A stretch of DNA of 64,000 bases from Methylosinus sp. PW1. GTDB taxonomy: Bacteria; Pseudomonadota; Alphaproteobacteria; Rhizobiales; Beijerinckiaceae. Under the pieces are notes generated by a model. That model was not told where the DNA came from, did not search any database, and saw only the letters and a program-made list of their open reading frames with translations. This document shows, piece by piece, positions 38,604 to 47,657 of the stretch. The translations under genes and the position numbers were made by a program. Location of the stretch: the NCBI RefSeq assembly GCF_000745215.1, contig NZ_JQNK01000009.1, positions 2,046,001-2,110,000 of the forward strand, given 5' to 3'. Each line of letters opens with the position of its first letter. Position 1 is the stretch's first letter.

Positions 38604-39038
38604 ATGAGTTTTGCACGCATCGCTTTATTGGCGGCCGCTCTCGGCCTTTCCGCCTGCAATACCGGCCCGCGCGCTTATATTTACGCTGGCGGCAGCCAGG
38701 CCTCCGTGCAGAGGACGATTTCTGTCCCGCGCGGCTCCACCGCCTCGCTCGGCTTCGCCGCCAAGATCAATCCAGACTGCTCGCGCGCCGACAGTCCCGA
38801 TCGCGTCACGCTCACCCAAGCCCCCTCACAGGGCCGGGTCGAGATTCGGCGCGAGGCCGGCTACGCCTATTTCCGTCCCGCCAATCCGCGGTCGCGCTGC
38901 AACACCCAGCGCGTGCCCGGCACGAAGCTCTTCTACCACGCCGGCCCCAACGCCTCGGGAACCGACACATTCTCCTACGACTGGTATTCGGGCTCGGGCG
39001 GGATCGCGCATGTCACCGTGACGGTGAATATTCTCTGA
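38604..39038 (+). CDS. Lipoprotein of unknown function
   Basis: The 144-aa product has a lipoprotein signal (LLAAALGLSAC, lipid on C18) followed by a soluble domain rich in beta strands. It contains PRGSTASLGF, then LTQAPSQGRVEIRREAGYAYF and TDTFSYDWYSGSGGIAHVTVTVNIL, the look of an Ig-like or cadherin-like repeat (DxFxY...VTVxV). Two cysteines outside the signal could pair. A TTG three codons earlier is a poorer start. Confidence 0.82.
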   Translation: MSFARIALLAAALGLSACNTGPRAYIYAGGSQASVQRTISVPRGSTASLGFAAKINPDCSRADSPDRVTLTQAPSQGRVEIRREAGYAYFRPANPRSRCNTQRVPGTKLFYHAGPNASGTDTFSYDWYSGSGGIAHVTVTVNIL

Positions 39039-39093
39039 CGCTTTTGGCAAAGGCGGTTTCCGCTTCCTGGCGCGGAAGCCGCTTTTCGCCGGA

Positions 39094-39891
39094 TCAAAAA
39101 TAGCCGAGCTTCATCCCCTGCATGTTCAGCATCAGGCTGGAATCGAGCCCGAAGCTCGATCCAGAGCCAGACGTATCGAACAGCGTCGAGAGCAGGGAGC
39201 TCTGCGAATTGGCGGCGCCGCCATTGTTGTAATCATATTGCGCGGCGAAGCGCGAGATGAACTGCTGCAGCTTCGTCGGATCCTTGAAGTCGGCGAGATT
39301 CACCTTCGACGACAGCAGCCGATATTGCGTGTCGATGGACTGCGACGAGGTGCTCGAGGAAATGCCGAGCGCCGTCTGCACGACCGTCAAAATATTGCTG
39401 TCCGCCAGAATGCCATAGACGCTGGTGAGGTTCGGCGCGCGCTGCTGAAAATAGAGCGCGAGCTGCACGCCCGGATTCTGCTGGCCCTGGCTCGTCTCCA
39501 GCGCCTGCTCCGTGTAGCGGCTCACCACATTGTCGACGAGCGTCGAGGAGGATGTCGTCGTCTCGCCATTGTCGGCGAAGTCGAATGCCGTCACAAAGGC
39601 CTTTATGTTGGCGTTGCTGAGCGTGTTGGCGAGCGCCGAATTGCTGGAGACGCCGCCGTCCAGCGCTTTCTGCATGAGGCCCTTGGCGTAGGTCATGCTG
39701 CCGAGACCAAATGCGGTCATCGCATAATTGAAGAGACGCGTGTCCTTCATAAAGGCGTCGACCGACGTCACCTTGCCGATATTGTCCTTGAAATATTTCG
39801 TCTGCGTCGCGACATCCGGCGATTTGGCGGTGATCGCCTGCCATTTGGCCTGATTATTGGCGATCTGCAGATAGCTGGCGAGCGTCGTCAT
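39094..39891 (-). CDS. DUF1217 family protein (flagellum-associated in Rhizobiales)
   Basis: The 265-aa product matches the DUF1217 pattern: TTLASYLQIANNQAKWQAITAKSP at the start and repeated blocks of about 90 residues around YFKDNIGKVTSVDAFMKDTRLFNYAMTAFGL. In rhizobia such genes lie in flagellar clusters, but no flagellar gene is nearby here. The ATG at 39,891 was preferred because the match begins there. The tail is rich in Ser and Gly. Confidence 0.8.
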   Translation of the reverse strand: MTTLASYLQIANNQAKWQAITAKSPDVATQTKYFKDNIGKVTSVDAFMKDTRLFNYAMTAFGLGSMTYAKGLMQKALDGGVSSNSALANTLSNANIKAFVTAFDFADNGETTTSSSTLVDNVVSRYTEQALETSQGQQNPGVQLALYFQQRAPNLTSVYGILADSNILTVVQTALGISSSTSSQSIDTQYRLLSSKVNLADFKDPTKLQQFISRFAAQYDYNNGGAANSQSSLLSTLFDTSGSGSSFGLDSSLMLNMQGMKLGYF

Positions 39892-39954
39892 GAAGATATT
39901 CCGAGGGACTGGCCCTCGATCATGCGCCCGAGGTTCTTGACGCAATGTTAAGTT

Positions 39955-41325
39955 TCAGCCGACCTCATTGCCCTCTATCGTGAGCCGCGGATATTTGGCG
40001 GCCGCGCCCGGCCGCGCGACATCTCCCGGCTGAATGTCATGACCCGCTATCGCCGCGATCGCCGCCTTTTTGGCGCCGATGATCCTGTTGCGCGCGATGA
40101 CCGCCGGCCCGACGCCCTCGCCGATCTGAAAGGTCACGCCATAGTCATTGTCGACGAGCTCATTGCCATCGACGCGAATATTCTGCCGATAGCCGCCGCA
40201 GCGCACGCCCATCCAGCCGCCGACCACAGTGTTGCCGGCGATCTCCACATTGCTCTCCGCCTCTATGCCGGTGAGCCAGCTCATTATGGGACCGAACTCG
40301 TCATCGGGATGCGTCTCGTGCAGGCCGGTGATCCGATTGCCGATGACGAAGCCTATGTCCGTGCCGCGCTCGGCGTTGGCGAGCGCTATTCCGGCGCCGG
40401 CGTCGTCGATCTTATTGTCGCGGAAGCTGGCGCGCTTGGCGCCGAACTCCGCATACATGGCGCGCTCGCCGAAGCCGGCGCAATCATTGCCGACCACCTC
40501 GACATCATGGCCGGCGTTGTTGCGTACCGCCGTATAGGCGCAGCGGCGGATGACATTCTTCTCCACCCGCACGAAGCCAGAGCCCCAAATGCTCACGCCA
40601 TTGCCATAGGCGCCGTCGCCGCCCGAGAGATTGCGAATGTCGACGATCTCATTATTGCGGATGCGCGAGCCCTCATAGCGCCCGGCCTTTGTGGTCCAGA
40701 CTTGCACGCCATTGTCGCCGCAGCGGCGGACCTTGTTATTGTCTATGTCGACGCCGAGCCCATCGAGCGAGAAATAGCCGGCGTCGCGCACATCCTCGAC
40801 GATATTCTGCGCGAAGCGCCCGCCACAGCGCAGGAGATTGACGCCCCTGCCGCCCGAGCGGCGAATCGTGCAGCCATGCACGGCGAGCTTTGGAATATCG
40901 GCGAGATCGAGAAGGCCCTGTGTGCGATCGGCGAAAGCCGCGCCGCCGCCGTCGAAGCTCACATTCTCCAGCGTCAGCGCCGGAACATTGGCGGCGCGCA
41001 GCAGCGGGCCGGGGCCGATCGCCTGCAGCGCCGAGCCGCCGGCGGCGCCGATGATCGTGACCTTATCCTCGATGACGAGGGAACGAATGCGCAAGACGCC
41101 GGCCGGCAGACGCAAGGCGCCTCCCGCATGGACAGCCTCGCGTAGGCGCCGCTGCAGCCAATCGGTGGCGTCCGGCGCGGCGGCGTCAGCGCGCGCGACG
41201 GCGCCGAGAGCGGCGAAAGCGCCGGCTCCAAAGGCTAAAATCTCGCGTCGGGTCGGCCTGGCCACATCCCGGATTAGCTCGAGGAGCGCGACGCGTCGAG
41301 CCCGAACTGCCGCTTGTTTTTGCAC
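39955..41325 (-). CDS. TIGR03808-type Tat-exported beta-helix protein
   Basis: The 456-aa product has a twin-arginine signal (TRREILAFGAGAFAALG at about 25-41, cut after ADA). The rest is a right-handed parallel beta-helix with repeated short coils (NNEIVDIRN, KNVIRRC, GNRITGL). This Rhizobiales family has no proven function; the fold suggests polysaccharide binding or cleavage. Folded export by Tat is expected from the signal. Confidence 0.85.
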   Translation of the reverse strand: MQKQAAVRARRVALLELIRDVARPTRREILAFGAGAFAALGAVARADAAAPDATDWLQRRLREAVHAGGALRLPAGVLRIRSLVIEDKVTIIGAAGGSALQAIGPGPLLRAANVPALTLENVSFDGGGAAFADRTQGLLDLADIPKLAVHGCTIRRSGGRGVNLLRCGGRFAQNIVEDVRDAGYFSLDGLGVDIDNNKVRRCGDNGVQVWTTKAGRYEGSRIRNNEIVDIRNLSGGDGAYGNGVSIWGSGFVRVEKNVIRRCAYTAVRNNAGHDVEVVGNDCAGFGERAMYAEFGAKRASFRDNKIDDAGAGIALANAERGTDIGFVIGNRITGLHETHPDDEFGPIMSWLTGIEAESNVEIAGNTVVGGWMGVRCGGYRQNIRVDGNELVDNDYGVTFQIGEGVGPAVIARNRIIGAKKAAIAAIAGHDIQPGDVARPGAAAKYPRLTIEGNEVG

Positions 41326-41367
41326 GGCGGCCGCGTCAAATCGGGCATTGCGCCTAATTTATGTAGT

Positions 41368-41625
41368 TGCGTTACATAACGGTCGGGGGCATAAAGAGAG
41401 CGCCCAAACGGGTAATCGTCTTGCAAAGAACAAGTCTAGGTCCCGCCTCCACTGCTCTGCGACTTGCGACATCGCTCGGTTCGTCGAGGCGGTTCTCCTT
41501 TCTGCGACGCTCTACCCCTCCAGAGCGCGGCCTCATCCGTCGAGGTCGGTCCTTTGCGGTTCAGGTTCTCACGGTGTTGTCCAACTCCCCGTTTCGCGTA
41601 CGCGCGGAACGGGGAGCCCCTTTTT
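41368..41625 (+). ncRNA. Candidate small RNA with promoter and terminator
   Basis: A sigma-70-like promoter (TTGCGT at 41,368-41,373, 17 bp, CATAAA at 41,391-41,396) precedes about 220 bases without a good reading frame, closed by a strong terminator at 41,585-41,625. The promoter overlaps a dyad TTATGTA-N7-TACATAA (41,359-41,379) that could be an operator, or serve the divergent 39,955 gene. I could not assign the RNA to a family. A leader for the 41,719 gene that ends early is the other reading. Confidence 0.42.
41585..41625 (+). terminator. Rho-independent terminator
   Basis: CTCCCCGTTTCGCG pairs with CGCGGAACGGGGAG with one mismatch and a short loop, followed by CCCC and five T. It stands 94 bp before the DUF4274-like gene. 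Confidence 0.75.
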
Positions 41626-41718
41626 ATGTCGAAACCCGTCGCGCGGGAAGCGAGAACAGCGCTCGCCGTATGGGGCTTCGCGGTCGCTTCGTCGCTTTTG
41701 AAGAACCGGAGTCTCCCA

Positions 41719-42162
41719 ATGCCTCTCGCGGTCGACGATCTCTTGCGTCGCTGGGTCGAGGAGCGCGCCGCGAGTCCCGAGCCGGGCGACGGCGAATATG
41801 CGCAATTCATCGCCGATTGGCTGCCGCTCGCCTCCAGCGACGACTGGCACAGAATGATCCTCGGCCATAATCGCGCGCTCGGCGACGCGCCCTTGTTCTG
41901 GATCATGCGCCAGAAGCGCTGCGAAAAGGCGACCGCGCTCGGCATTTTCTACCTCGCCCGGCCGGGCCGGCTGCTCGCCTATGGAAGAGATCGCGCCGAG
42001 GTCCCGGAGACGATGAAGCGCGCGGCAGTGCATCAGTTTGAAATTGAGAATTTAGCGGCCGAACTTGCCAGCTATGGAACTGCATACCAGATTGAAATGG
42101 CCAACAATTATTTTGCGAAAGCCGGACGACCCGTTGACAGCGCCTACATCACGCCGCTGTAG
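41719..42162 (+). CDS. DUF4274-like protein
   Basis: The 147-aa product begins at an ATG with GGAG 7 bp upstream. The middle (WHRMILGHNRALGDAPLFWIMRQKRCEKATALGIFYL) has the W-x-H, PLFWI, C-x-KATAL and F pattern of DUF4274, a family often found among immunity-type proteins. It is soluble. The last 30 codons drop in GC content as the lower-GC region begins. Function is unknown. Confidence 0.72.
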   Translation: MPLAVDDLLRRWVEERAASPEPGDGEYAQFIADWLPLASSDDWHRMILGHNRALGDAPLFWIMRQKRCEKATALGIFYLARPGRLLAYGRDRAEVPETMKRAAVHQFEIENLAAELASYGTAYQIEMANNYFAKAGRPVDSAYITPL

Positions 42163-42243
42163 GCGCTGTAATGGTAATTTGGCGATTTGTCAAGTTGACG
42201 TGTATAGCACTTTATGCCTGTACGCATACCGATGAGGTCTGGG

Positions 42244-42459
42244 ATGCCAAAAAGTCCGCGAGGGCAAAAACGGCCAGCCGATCTAATCGGGTGCGCCGTC
42301 ATGGTAGCAAAAATTGCGACTGGTGAAGTCGAAGGATCGCCAGCGCTGTCGAACAAAGTGAAATCTGAGCGCGCTGGCACCGCCGCGCGGGCTTCAAAAC
42401 TTAGCAAGGAGGAGCGCTTCGCTATCGCCAAGAAGGCGGCAGCCGGGCGTTGGGGTTAA
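42244..42459 (+). CDS. Small basic protein heading the Panacea toxin-antitoxin operon
   Basis: The 71-aa product starts at an ATG with GAGG 6 bp upstream. It opens PKSPRGQKRPADLIGCAVMVAKIATGE and ends SKEERFAIAKKAAAGRWG, a lysine/alanine-rich tail like those of small DNA-binding proteins in alphaproteobacteria. The stop overlaps the next ATG by one base (TAATG), so translation is coupled. It may help in autoregulation of the locus. Confidence 0.68.
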   Translation: MPKSPRGQKRPADLIGCAVMVAKIATGEVEGSPALSNKVKSERAGTAARASKLSKEERFAIAKKAAAGRWG

Positions 42460-42896
42460 TGTCAGACGTTTTCGATGTGGCGAAGTATGTGCTCACGAAA
42501 TGCGATAAGAGGCTTCCAATTACCACGTGGAAGCTTCAAAAACTCGTGTACTATTCGCAAGCGTGGTCGCTCGTGTGGGACGATAAACCCCTGTTTTATG
42601 AGCCAATCGAGGCGTGGGCTAACGGGCCAGTTTGCCCGCGGCTTTATGAGGAACATAAAGGAAAGTTCAAAATATCAGAATTGACGCGCGGGAAGCTATC
42701 CGCCCTAACTAAGAGTCAGAAAGAAACGATTGAGAAGGTTGTCGCATTCTATGGCAAATATGAGCCTCAATATCTGAGCGAACTCACCCATGCCGAACGT
42801 CCTTGGAAGGAAGCACGCAAAGGGTTAAAGGCTGGAGAAAGGGGGAACAGGGTTATATCGCATGACCTAATGGCAGAGTATTACGGCGGTCTGTGA
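42459..42896 (+). CDS. Panacea-domain (DUF4065, SocA-like) antitoxin
   Basis: The 145-aa product has the DUF4065 signature: DVAKYVLTKCDKRLPITTWKLQKLVYYSQAW at the start, then EPIEAWANGPVCPRLYEEHKG. Panacea-domain proteins act as antitoxins for many unrelated toxins; SocA is the Caulobacter example. The third gene overlaps by 4 bp (GTGA), the usual order for this class. The gene lies in DNA of clearly lower GC than its surroundings. Confidence 0.85.
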   Translation: MSDVFDVAKYVLTKCDKRLPITTWKLQKLVYYSQAWSLVWDDKPLFYEPIEAWANGPVCPRLYEEHKGKFKISELTRGKLSALTKSQKETIEKVVAFYGKYEPQYLSELTHAERPWKEARKGLKAGERGNRVISHDLMAEYYGGL

Positions 42897-43417
42897 GCAA
42901 AAAACCAATTATTGCTGAGAAAGTAAAAGCGGCAAAGAGAATTGCTGCTATCTCAGTGCCTTTCCCAGAAAAATTCATCAAGTCAGCTGAGCTAAAATAT
43001 CTCAAGTCGAAGCCAATAGTGTCGCCAACAGCCCCTCGCGGCCATTTGAAAATGAGATACACAAAAGAGCGCGCTGACAGGGTCGGAAAGTGGTCCTGGG
43101 GGCAAATGCGCAAATGGGATAAGGCGACATGGGACGCCACTATTTTCCCACATATAAGCGGATATAAGTCAAAGACTTGGCTAGAGATTGAAAACGAAGT
43201 TTCTGGTAAGCATAAAAGGAATAAATCTTACCCGATATATAAAATATGCCCGGAAGCACAAGCGCGACTCGTCGATATCCAGCTTGAGGACTTGGATGAA
43301 ATATTCCGGTTCCGCGTTGGGTTCACACAAAGGCTTTATGGATTCCGTATTTGTGATGTCTTTTTTATTTTGTGGTGGGATCCAGAACACAAAATTTATC
43401 CGCTAAGCAGGGATTGA
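42893..43417 (+). CDS. Probable toxin of the Panacea system, 174 aa
   Basis: A GTG start overlaps the antitoxin stop. The product is lysine-rich at the N-terminus (SKKPIIAEKVKAAKRIAAIS) and ends with a compact domain EIFRFRVGFTQRLYGFRICDVFFILWWDPEHKIYP. The R-x-x-G-x-x, then ILWWDP-x-H ending is a recognisable pattern in small toxin-like proteins, though I cannot name a family with confidence. Low GC and many AT-rich codons mark it as recently acquired. Confidence 0.65.
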   Translation: MSKKPIIAEKVKAAKRIAAISVPFPEKFIKSAELKYLKSKPIVSPTAPRGHLKMRYTKERADRVGKWSWGQMRKWDKATWDATIFPHISGYKSKTWLEIENEVSGKHKRNKSYPIYKICPEAQARLVDIQLEDLDEIFRFRVGFTQRLYGFRICDVFFILWWDPEHKIYPLSRD

Positions 43418-43431
43418 ACGCGTAAATATGC

Positions 43432-43695
43432 TTGCTAATAGAATTAGCGCGCGCCTATGAATTGATCGGCGAAATCAGACGCTATGTCAACGGCTTCTAC
43501 CGGGCGTCCACGCTGCGCTTCGACGCGGTGGAGGCGCTGGCGCGCGAGGCTCGCCTGCCGGCGCGTTTCGACCAGAAAGCGCTCGACCTCCTCATTCCGC
43601 CGGAAATGCGCGTCTCTATCCCCGGCCGAAAGCTCGGCCTGCAACATGGCGTCAGAAACCGTCTCCTCCTCGATGCGCCGCTCGGCGCGCGCTGA
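43432..43695 (+). pseudogene. Truncated gene at the right edge of the low-GC insertion
   Basis: From about 43,443 the bases return to high GC in a frame without a good start codon (TTG at 43,432, stop codon at 43,423). The 87 residues (ELIGEIRRYVNGFYRASTLR onward) look like the C-terminal part of a larger protein whose N-terminus has been lost. I cannot name the family with certainty. The sharp change in composition beside it suggests that the toxin-antitoxin operon cut the gene. Confidence 0.42.
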
Positions 43696-44215
43696 TCGCC
43701 CCGCCGCTCCCGACGCATCGCTCTCCGCGCTCGCTTTCATCCGCGCCGCCTCCGAAGCCCCGTCGGCGCCCGGCGCCTATGCGCTGCTCATCGCGCTGAC
43801 GCATCCGCTCGAGGCGCGCGCCGGCCGTCGCGCGGCGACGCTCGCGCCGGGGCTCTATCTCTATTGCGGCTCCGCCAAAGGGCCGGGCGGGCTGCGCGCG
43901 CGGCTCGGCCGGCATATGCGGCAGGGCAAGCGGCGCCGCTGGCATATCGACCAGCTGACCGAGGCCGGCGAATCGCTCGGCGCCTGGATCACCGAGGCGA
44001 AGGGCGAATGCGATCTGGTCGCCGCGCTCTCGGCGCTGCCGGTTCCGCTCGAAGGATTCGGCAGCTCGGACTGTCCGCATTGCCGCAGCCATCTGCTGTT
44101 CTGGCCGCGAGGCGACGCCCCATGGCGATCAGGCGAGAGCGCCCTCCTCTGTAGGGACGAGACACAATGGCCGTCCTGGCCGGGCTTGTCCCGGCCATCC
44201 ACGCCAGGCCGCTGA
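43646..44215 (+). CDS. DUF123 (GIY-YIG-like) nuclease-type protein
   Basis: The 189-aa product has a DUF123 domain at about 35-155: PGAYALLIAL, then LAPGLYLYCGSAKGPGGLRARLGRH (the GIY-YIG-like strand and the R that follow it) and RRWHIDQLTE. SDCPHCRSHLLFWP carries a cysteine pair. Related domains occur with endonuclease III. The ATG at 43,646 overlaps the preceding remnant; ATG 43,673 is also possible. The last 18 residues (WPGLSRPSTPGR) come from a dispersed repeat that the reading frame has run into. Confidence 0.8.
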   Translation: MASETVSSSMRRSARADRPAAPDASLSALAFIRAASEAPSAPGAYALLIALTHPLEARAGRRAATLAPGLYLYCGSAKGPGGLRARLGRHMRQGKRRRWHIDQLTEAGESLGAWITEAKGECDLVAALSALPVPLEGFGSSDCPHCRSHLLFWPRGDAPWRSGESALLCRDETQWPSWPGLSRPSTPGR

Positions 44216-44347
44216 TAAACGGCATGAAAGTTCCAACGATCGACAATTTCATCTCATCTGGGACGCCCCCGGAGCTTCGGCGTCACGTCGAGCCGAGACG
44301 CCCGGCGCGCGTTGGCGTGGATGGCCGGGACGAGCCCGGCCAGGACG
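44171..44347. repeat. Two inverted copies of a dispersed repeat
   Basis: CTGGCCGGGCTTGTCCCGGC at 44,176 and its reverse form GGCGTGGATGGCCGGGACGA at 44,314 face each other about 110 bp apart. The unit is common in Rhizobiales intergenic DNA. It also forms the end of the DUF123 gene. Nothing else is seen between that gene and hisS. Confidence 0.6.
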
Positions 44348-44494
44348 CCGCGGGGGGTGAGGAGAATGTTTGATTCGAAAACCTCTCGAGGGGGAGATAG
44401 AGCCGCATCTCCTCCACCCGATCGCCCCGGGCGACGCCCCGGCTTTCCTCGCCGCGCAAAAATGCTAGGAAGAGCGCCGAAAAGGCGCATCCCC

Positions 44495-46000
44495 ATGTCA
44501 GACCAGAAGATGTCAGACCAGAAGAAATCCAAGATCGAGGCCCGCTCCCCGCGTGGCCTCGCCGACCGCGACGCCGCAGAGCTGGCCGCCGCCGGCCGCA
44601 TGATCGACGTGATTCGCTCCGTCTATGAGCTCTACGGCTTCGAGGCGCTGGAGACCCCGGCGATCGAATATACCGACGCGCTCGGCAAATTCCTGCCGGA
44701 CCAGGACCGCCCCAATGAGGGCGTCTTCTCCTTTCAGGACGACGACGAGCAATGGCTGTCGCTGCGCTATGACCTCACCGCGCCGCTGGCCCGCTATGTC
44801 GCGCAGAATTTCGACCGGCTTCCGAAGCCGTACCGCTCCTATCGTTTCGGCAATGTCTATCGAAACGAGAAGCCGGGGCCGGGGCGCTTCCGCCAATTCA
44901 TGCAATTCGACGCCGATACGGTGGGCGCGGCCTCGCCGGCCGCCGACGCCGAAATCTGCATGATGGCCGCCGACACACTGGAGAAGCTCGGCATTCCGCG
45001 CGGCGATTACGTCATCAAGATCAACAGCCGCAAGGTGCTGGACGGGGTGATGAAGGCCATCGGCCTCGAGGGCGACGCGAACGCCGGCCGCCGCCTCACC
45101 GTGCTGCGCGCCATCGACAAGATGGACCGGCTCGGCCCGGAAGGCGTCAAGCTCCTGCTCGGCCCCGGCCGCAAGGACGAGAGCGGCGACTTCACCAAAG
45201 GCGCCGGCCTCGCCGACGACGCGGTGGCGACCATCCTCTCCTTCACGCTCGGCGGACAATATAAGGACGGCGAGCCGCGCTTCGGCCTGTTCGAGCTGCT
45301 CGGCCGCAGCAATATCGGCGCGGAAGGCGCGGAGGAATTGCTGGAGATCGAAGATCTCGTGCGTGACGCCGGCTTCGGCCCGGAGCGCATCCGCATCGAT
45401 CCTTCCATCGTGCGCGGGCTCGAATATTACACGGGGCCGGTGTTCGAGGCCGATCTCACCTTCGAGACCAGGGACGAGAAAGGCCATCCGGTGCGCTTCG
45501 GCTCGGTCGGCGGCGGCGGCCGCTATGACGGGCTCATCGGCCGTTTCCGCTCCGACAACACGCCGGCGACGGGCTTTTCGATCGGCGTGTCGCGCCTCTA
45601 TGCGGCGCTGAAGCTGGTCGGCAGCCCGGTCGTTTCGACGACGACGCGGCTCGGGCCGGTCGTCGTGCTGGCGCTCGACCGCGACCATATCGCCGATTAT
45701 CAGCGCATGGTCGCCGCTCTGCGCAACGCCGGCGTTTCGGCGGAGCTCTATCTCGGCTCCTCCGGCATGAAGGCGCAGATGAAATATGCCGATAAGCGCA
45801 ACAGCCCGGCCGTGGTGATCCAAGGCTCGGACGAGCGCGCCAAGGGCGAGGTACAGATCAAGGACCTCATCGAAGGCGCGCGGGCGAGCGCCGCCATCGC
45901 CACCAATGAGGAATGGAAATCCGCCCGGCCCGCGCAATTCTCCGCGCCGGAGAGCGAGCTGGTCGAACATATCAAGGCGCTGCTCGCCCGCCAGGGATGA
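44495..46000 (+). CDS. hisS: Histidine-tRNA ligase
   Basis: HisS charges tRNA-His. The 501-aa product has class II motif 2 ([22 protein letters not shown]), the histidine motif GLEYYTG and motif 3 ([12 protein letters not shown]), then an anticodon-binding domain (about 400-495). It belongs to the longer, divergent alphaproteobacterial type. ATG 44,495 was chosen by family length; ATG 44,462 is in frame. It is the first of a co-directional series with mic60 and hemY. Confidence 0.93.
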   Translation: MSDQKMSDQKKSKIEARSPRGLADRDAAELAAAGRMIDVIRSVYELYGFEALETPAIEYTDALGKFLPDQDRPNEGVFSFQDDDEQWLSLRYDLTAPLARYVAQNFDRLPKPYRSYRFGNVYRNEKPGPGRFRQFMQFDADTVGAASPAADAEICMMAADTLEKLGIPRGDYVIKINSRKVLDGVMKAIGLEGDANAGRRLTVLRAIDKMDRLGPEGVKLLLGPGRKDESGDFTKGAGLADDAVATILSFTLGGQYKDGEPRFGLFELLGRSNIGAEGAEELLEIEDLVRDAGFGPERIRIDPSIVRGLEYYTGPVFEADLTFETRDEKGHPVRFGSVGGGGRYDGLIGRFRSDNTPATGFSIGVSRLYAALKLVGSPVVSTTTRLGPVVVLALDRDHIADYQRMVAALRNAGVSAELYLGSSGMKAQMKYADKRNSPAVVIQGSDERAKGEVQIKDLIEGARASAAIATNEEWKSARPAQFSAPESELVEHIKALLARQG

Positions 46001-46117
46001 GCGACGCCGCCGCCCGAGCCGGAAATTCCCGGCGCGGCGCGGCGCGAACGCAGCGGCGGATGTTTCGCGGAATGTCCGCCTCGTCTATAAGGGGCTGCGG
46101 CGAGGAGCCCCTAGCAC

Positions 46118-47578
46118 ATGGCGCAGCACGACATAGACCCCGCAGCGGATAGCCACGCGGCCGGCGAATCATCGGCGAACGACGCTTGGACGACGACGAA
46201 GGTCGACCATCCGGCCGAGGCCGAGCGCACGGAGAGCGAAGCAATTTCGGCGCCCGCGAGCGAGGCCGCGCCGGCGCAAAAGCCGCGCCGCAAGAATTGG
46301 CATCGCTTCACGCTGCTCGCCGCGACGCTCGGCCTGCTGGCGACCGCGGGGTCGATCGCCGCCTATCGTTTCCGCGACAAGAACGAGAAGCTCGCGGCCT
46401 TCGCCACTGTCGTGGACGAGACTTTCGCCCGGCCGGAAAAGCTGATCGCCACTCTGCGCGAGACGGTCGTGAAATGGAGCGGCAAGCCGGCTGCGCCCGA
46501 GAAGCCGGCCGACAAGCCCGGCGCGGCCAAGCTCGCCGAGCCCCTCCAAAAATCGACGCCCGTGGAGACGAAGCCGGCCGAGCCCGCCGTTCCGCCGCGC
46601 TCCAGCGGCGATCACATCACCTGGAACGCGCCCGCGGCTCCCCCCGCGCCCGTCCCGGCCCCGGCGGCCCCTGCGGCGCCGGTCGTCGTGGCTCCTCCTG
46701 CGCCGGCCAAGCCGGCAGCGTCGGAGGCCAATCCGGTTTCCAACGCCCAAATCGAGACGCTGACGCGCCGCGTGGACGAGCTGGAGCGAATCGCGCGCTC
46801 GGCCCTGGCGCTGGCGGAGCAGGCCCGCAGCGCAGAACCCGCCGCCGCGCCGCGCGGGGCCAAGGTCCCGGACCAGAAGGTGCAGGACGTCGAGGATAAT
46901 GTCAGCGGCCTCGAAGGCCGCATCGACTGGCTCTCCGACGAGGTGAAGGCGCTGCGCGACAAGCTGGACGCGGCCAAGGACGAGACCCGCGCCCCGCGCG
47001 AGGCGGAGCCGGCCCCGCCGCCGCCCGCGCCCGTGGCCGCCGCGCCGGAGGAGAAAGGCCCCAATCCGGCGACCGTCGCCGTGGTCGCGCATTCGCTGCA
47101 GCGGGCGCTGGACCGGGGAGCCCCCTTCCCGTCCGAATACGCCATTCTCTCGGCCCAGGGCGCCGATTCGCAGGCGCTGGCCGCGCTCGCGCCTCTGGCC
47201 GAGAAGGGCTCGCCCGATGCGCGCGCGCTGCGCGCCTCCTTCCATCCGCTGGTGCGCAAGCTCGAGGCCTCCGCCGATCTGAAGCCCGACGCCCCCTTGG
47301 CCGATCGGCTGCTGCAAGGCGCCTCCAAGCTGGTGAAGGTGCGCAGCCCGGTGGAGAAAGAGAAAGCCACGATCGGCGACATTGCCGATAAGCTGGAAGC
47401 CGCGCTCGACCGCGGCGAGATCGAGACGGCGCTGGCCGCTTTCGCCGAATTTCCCGACGCCGCAAAGGCCGTCGCGCGCGAGTGGGAGACGCAAGCCCGC
47501 CAGCGCGTGGACGCGGAGAAGGCGGCGGCCTCCATTCTCGCGGGCGCGCTGGATGCGCTCGCAAAACCAAAGAACTGA
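46118..47578 (+). CDS. Mitofilin/Mic60-family inner-membrane protein
   Basis: The 486-aa product has a charged N-terminus, one membrane helix (about 63-82, FTLLAATLGLLATAGSIAAY), a proline/alanine-rich linker, a coiled coil (about 205-290, from QIETLTRRVDELERIARSAL) and a C-terminal mitofilin domain (RALDRGAPFPSEYAILSAQG). Mic60 homologues of Alphaproteobacteria lie beside hem genes, as here with hemY. They bend membranes and are linked to intracytoplasmic membranes. It would sit in the inner membrane facing the periplasm. Confidence 0.82.
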   Translation: MAQHDIDPAADSHAAGESSANDAWTTTKVDHPAEAERTESEAISAPASEAAPAQKPRRKNWHRFTLLAATLGLLATAGSIAAYRFRDKNEKLAAFATVVDETFARPEKLIATLRETVVKWSGKPAAPEKPADKPGAAKLAEPLQKSTPVETKPAEPAVPPRSSGDHITWNAPAAPPAPVPAPAAPAAPVVVAPPAPAKPAASEANPVSNAQIETLTRRVDELERIARSALALAEQARSAEPAAAPRGAKVPDQKVQDVEDNVSGLEGRIDWLSDEVKALRDKLDAAKDETRAPREAEPAPPPPAPVAAAPEEKGPNPATVAVVAHSLQRALDRGAPFPSEYAILSAQGADSQALAALAPLAEKGSPDARALRASFHPLVRKLEASADLKPDAPLADRLLQGASKLVKVRSPVEKEKATIGDIADKLEAALDRGEIETALAAFAEFPDAAKAVAREWETQARQRVDAEKAAASILAGALDALAKPKN

Positions 47579-47657
47579 GCAGGGCCAGACAATAATCCTG
47601 CTGAAACAAAAAAATCTAAGCGGACGCGCTTAGAGCCGAGGCGAGGATCGACGACCC

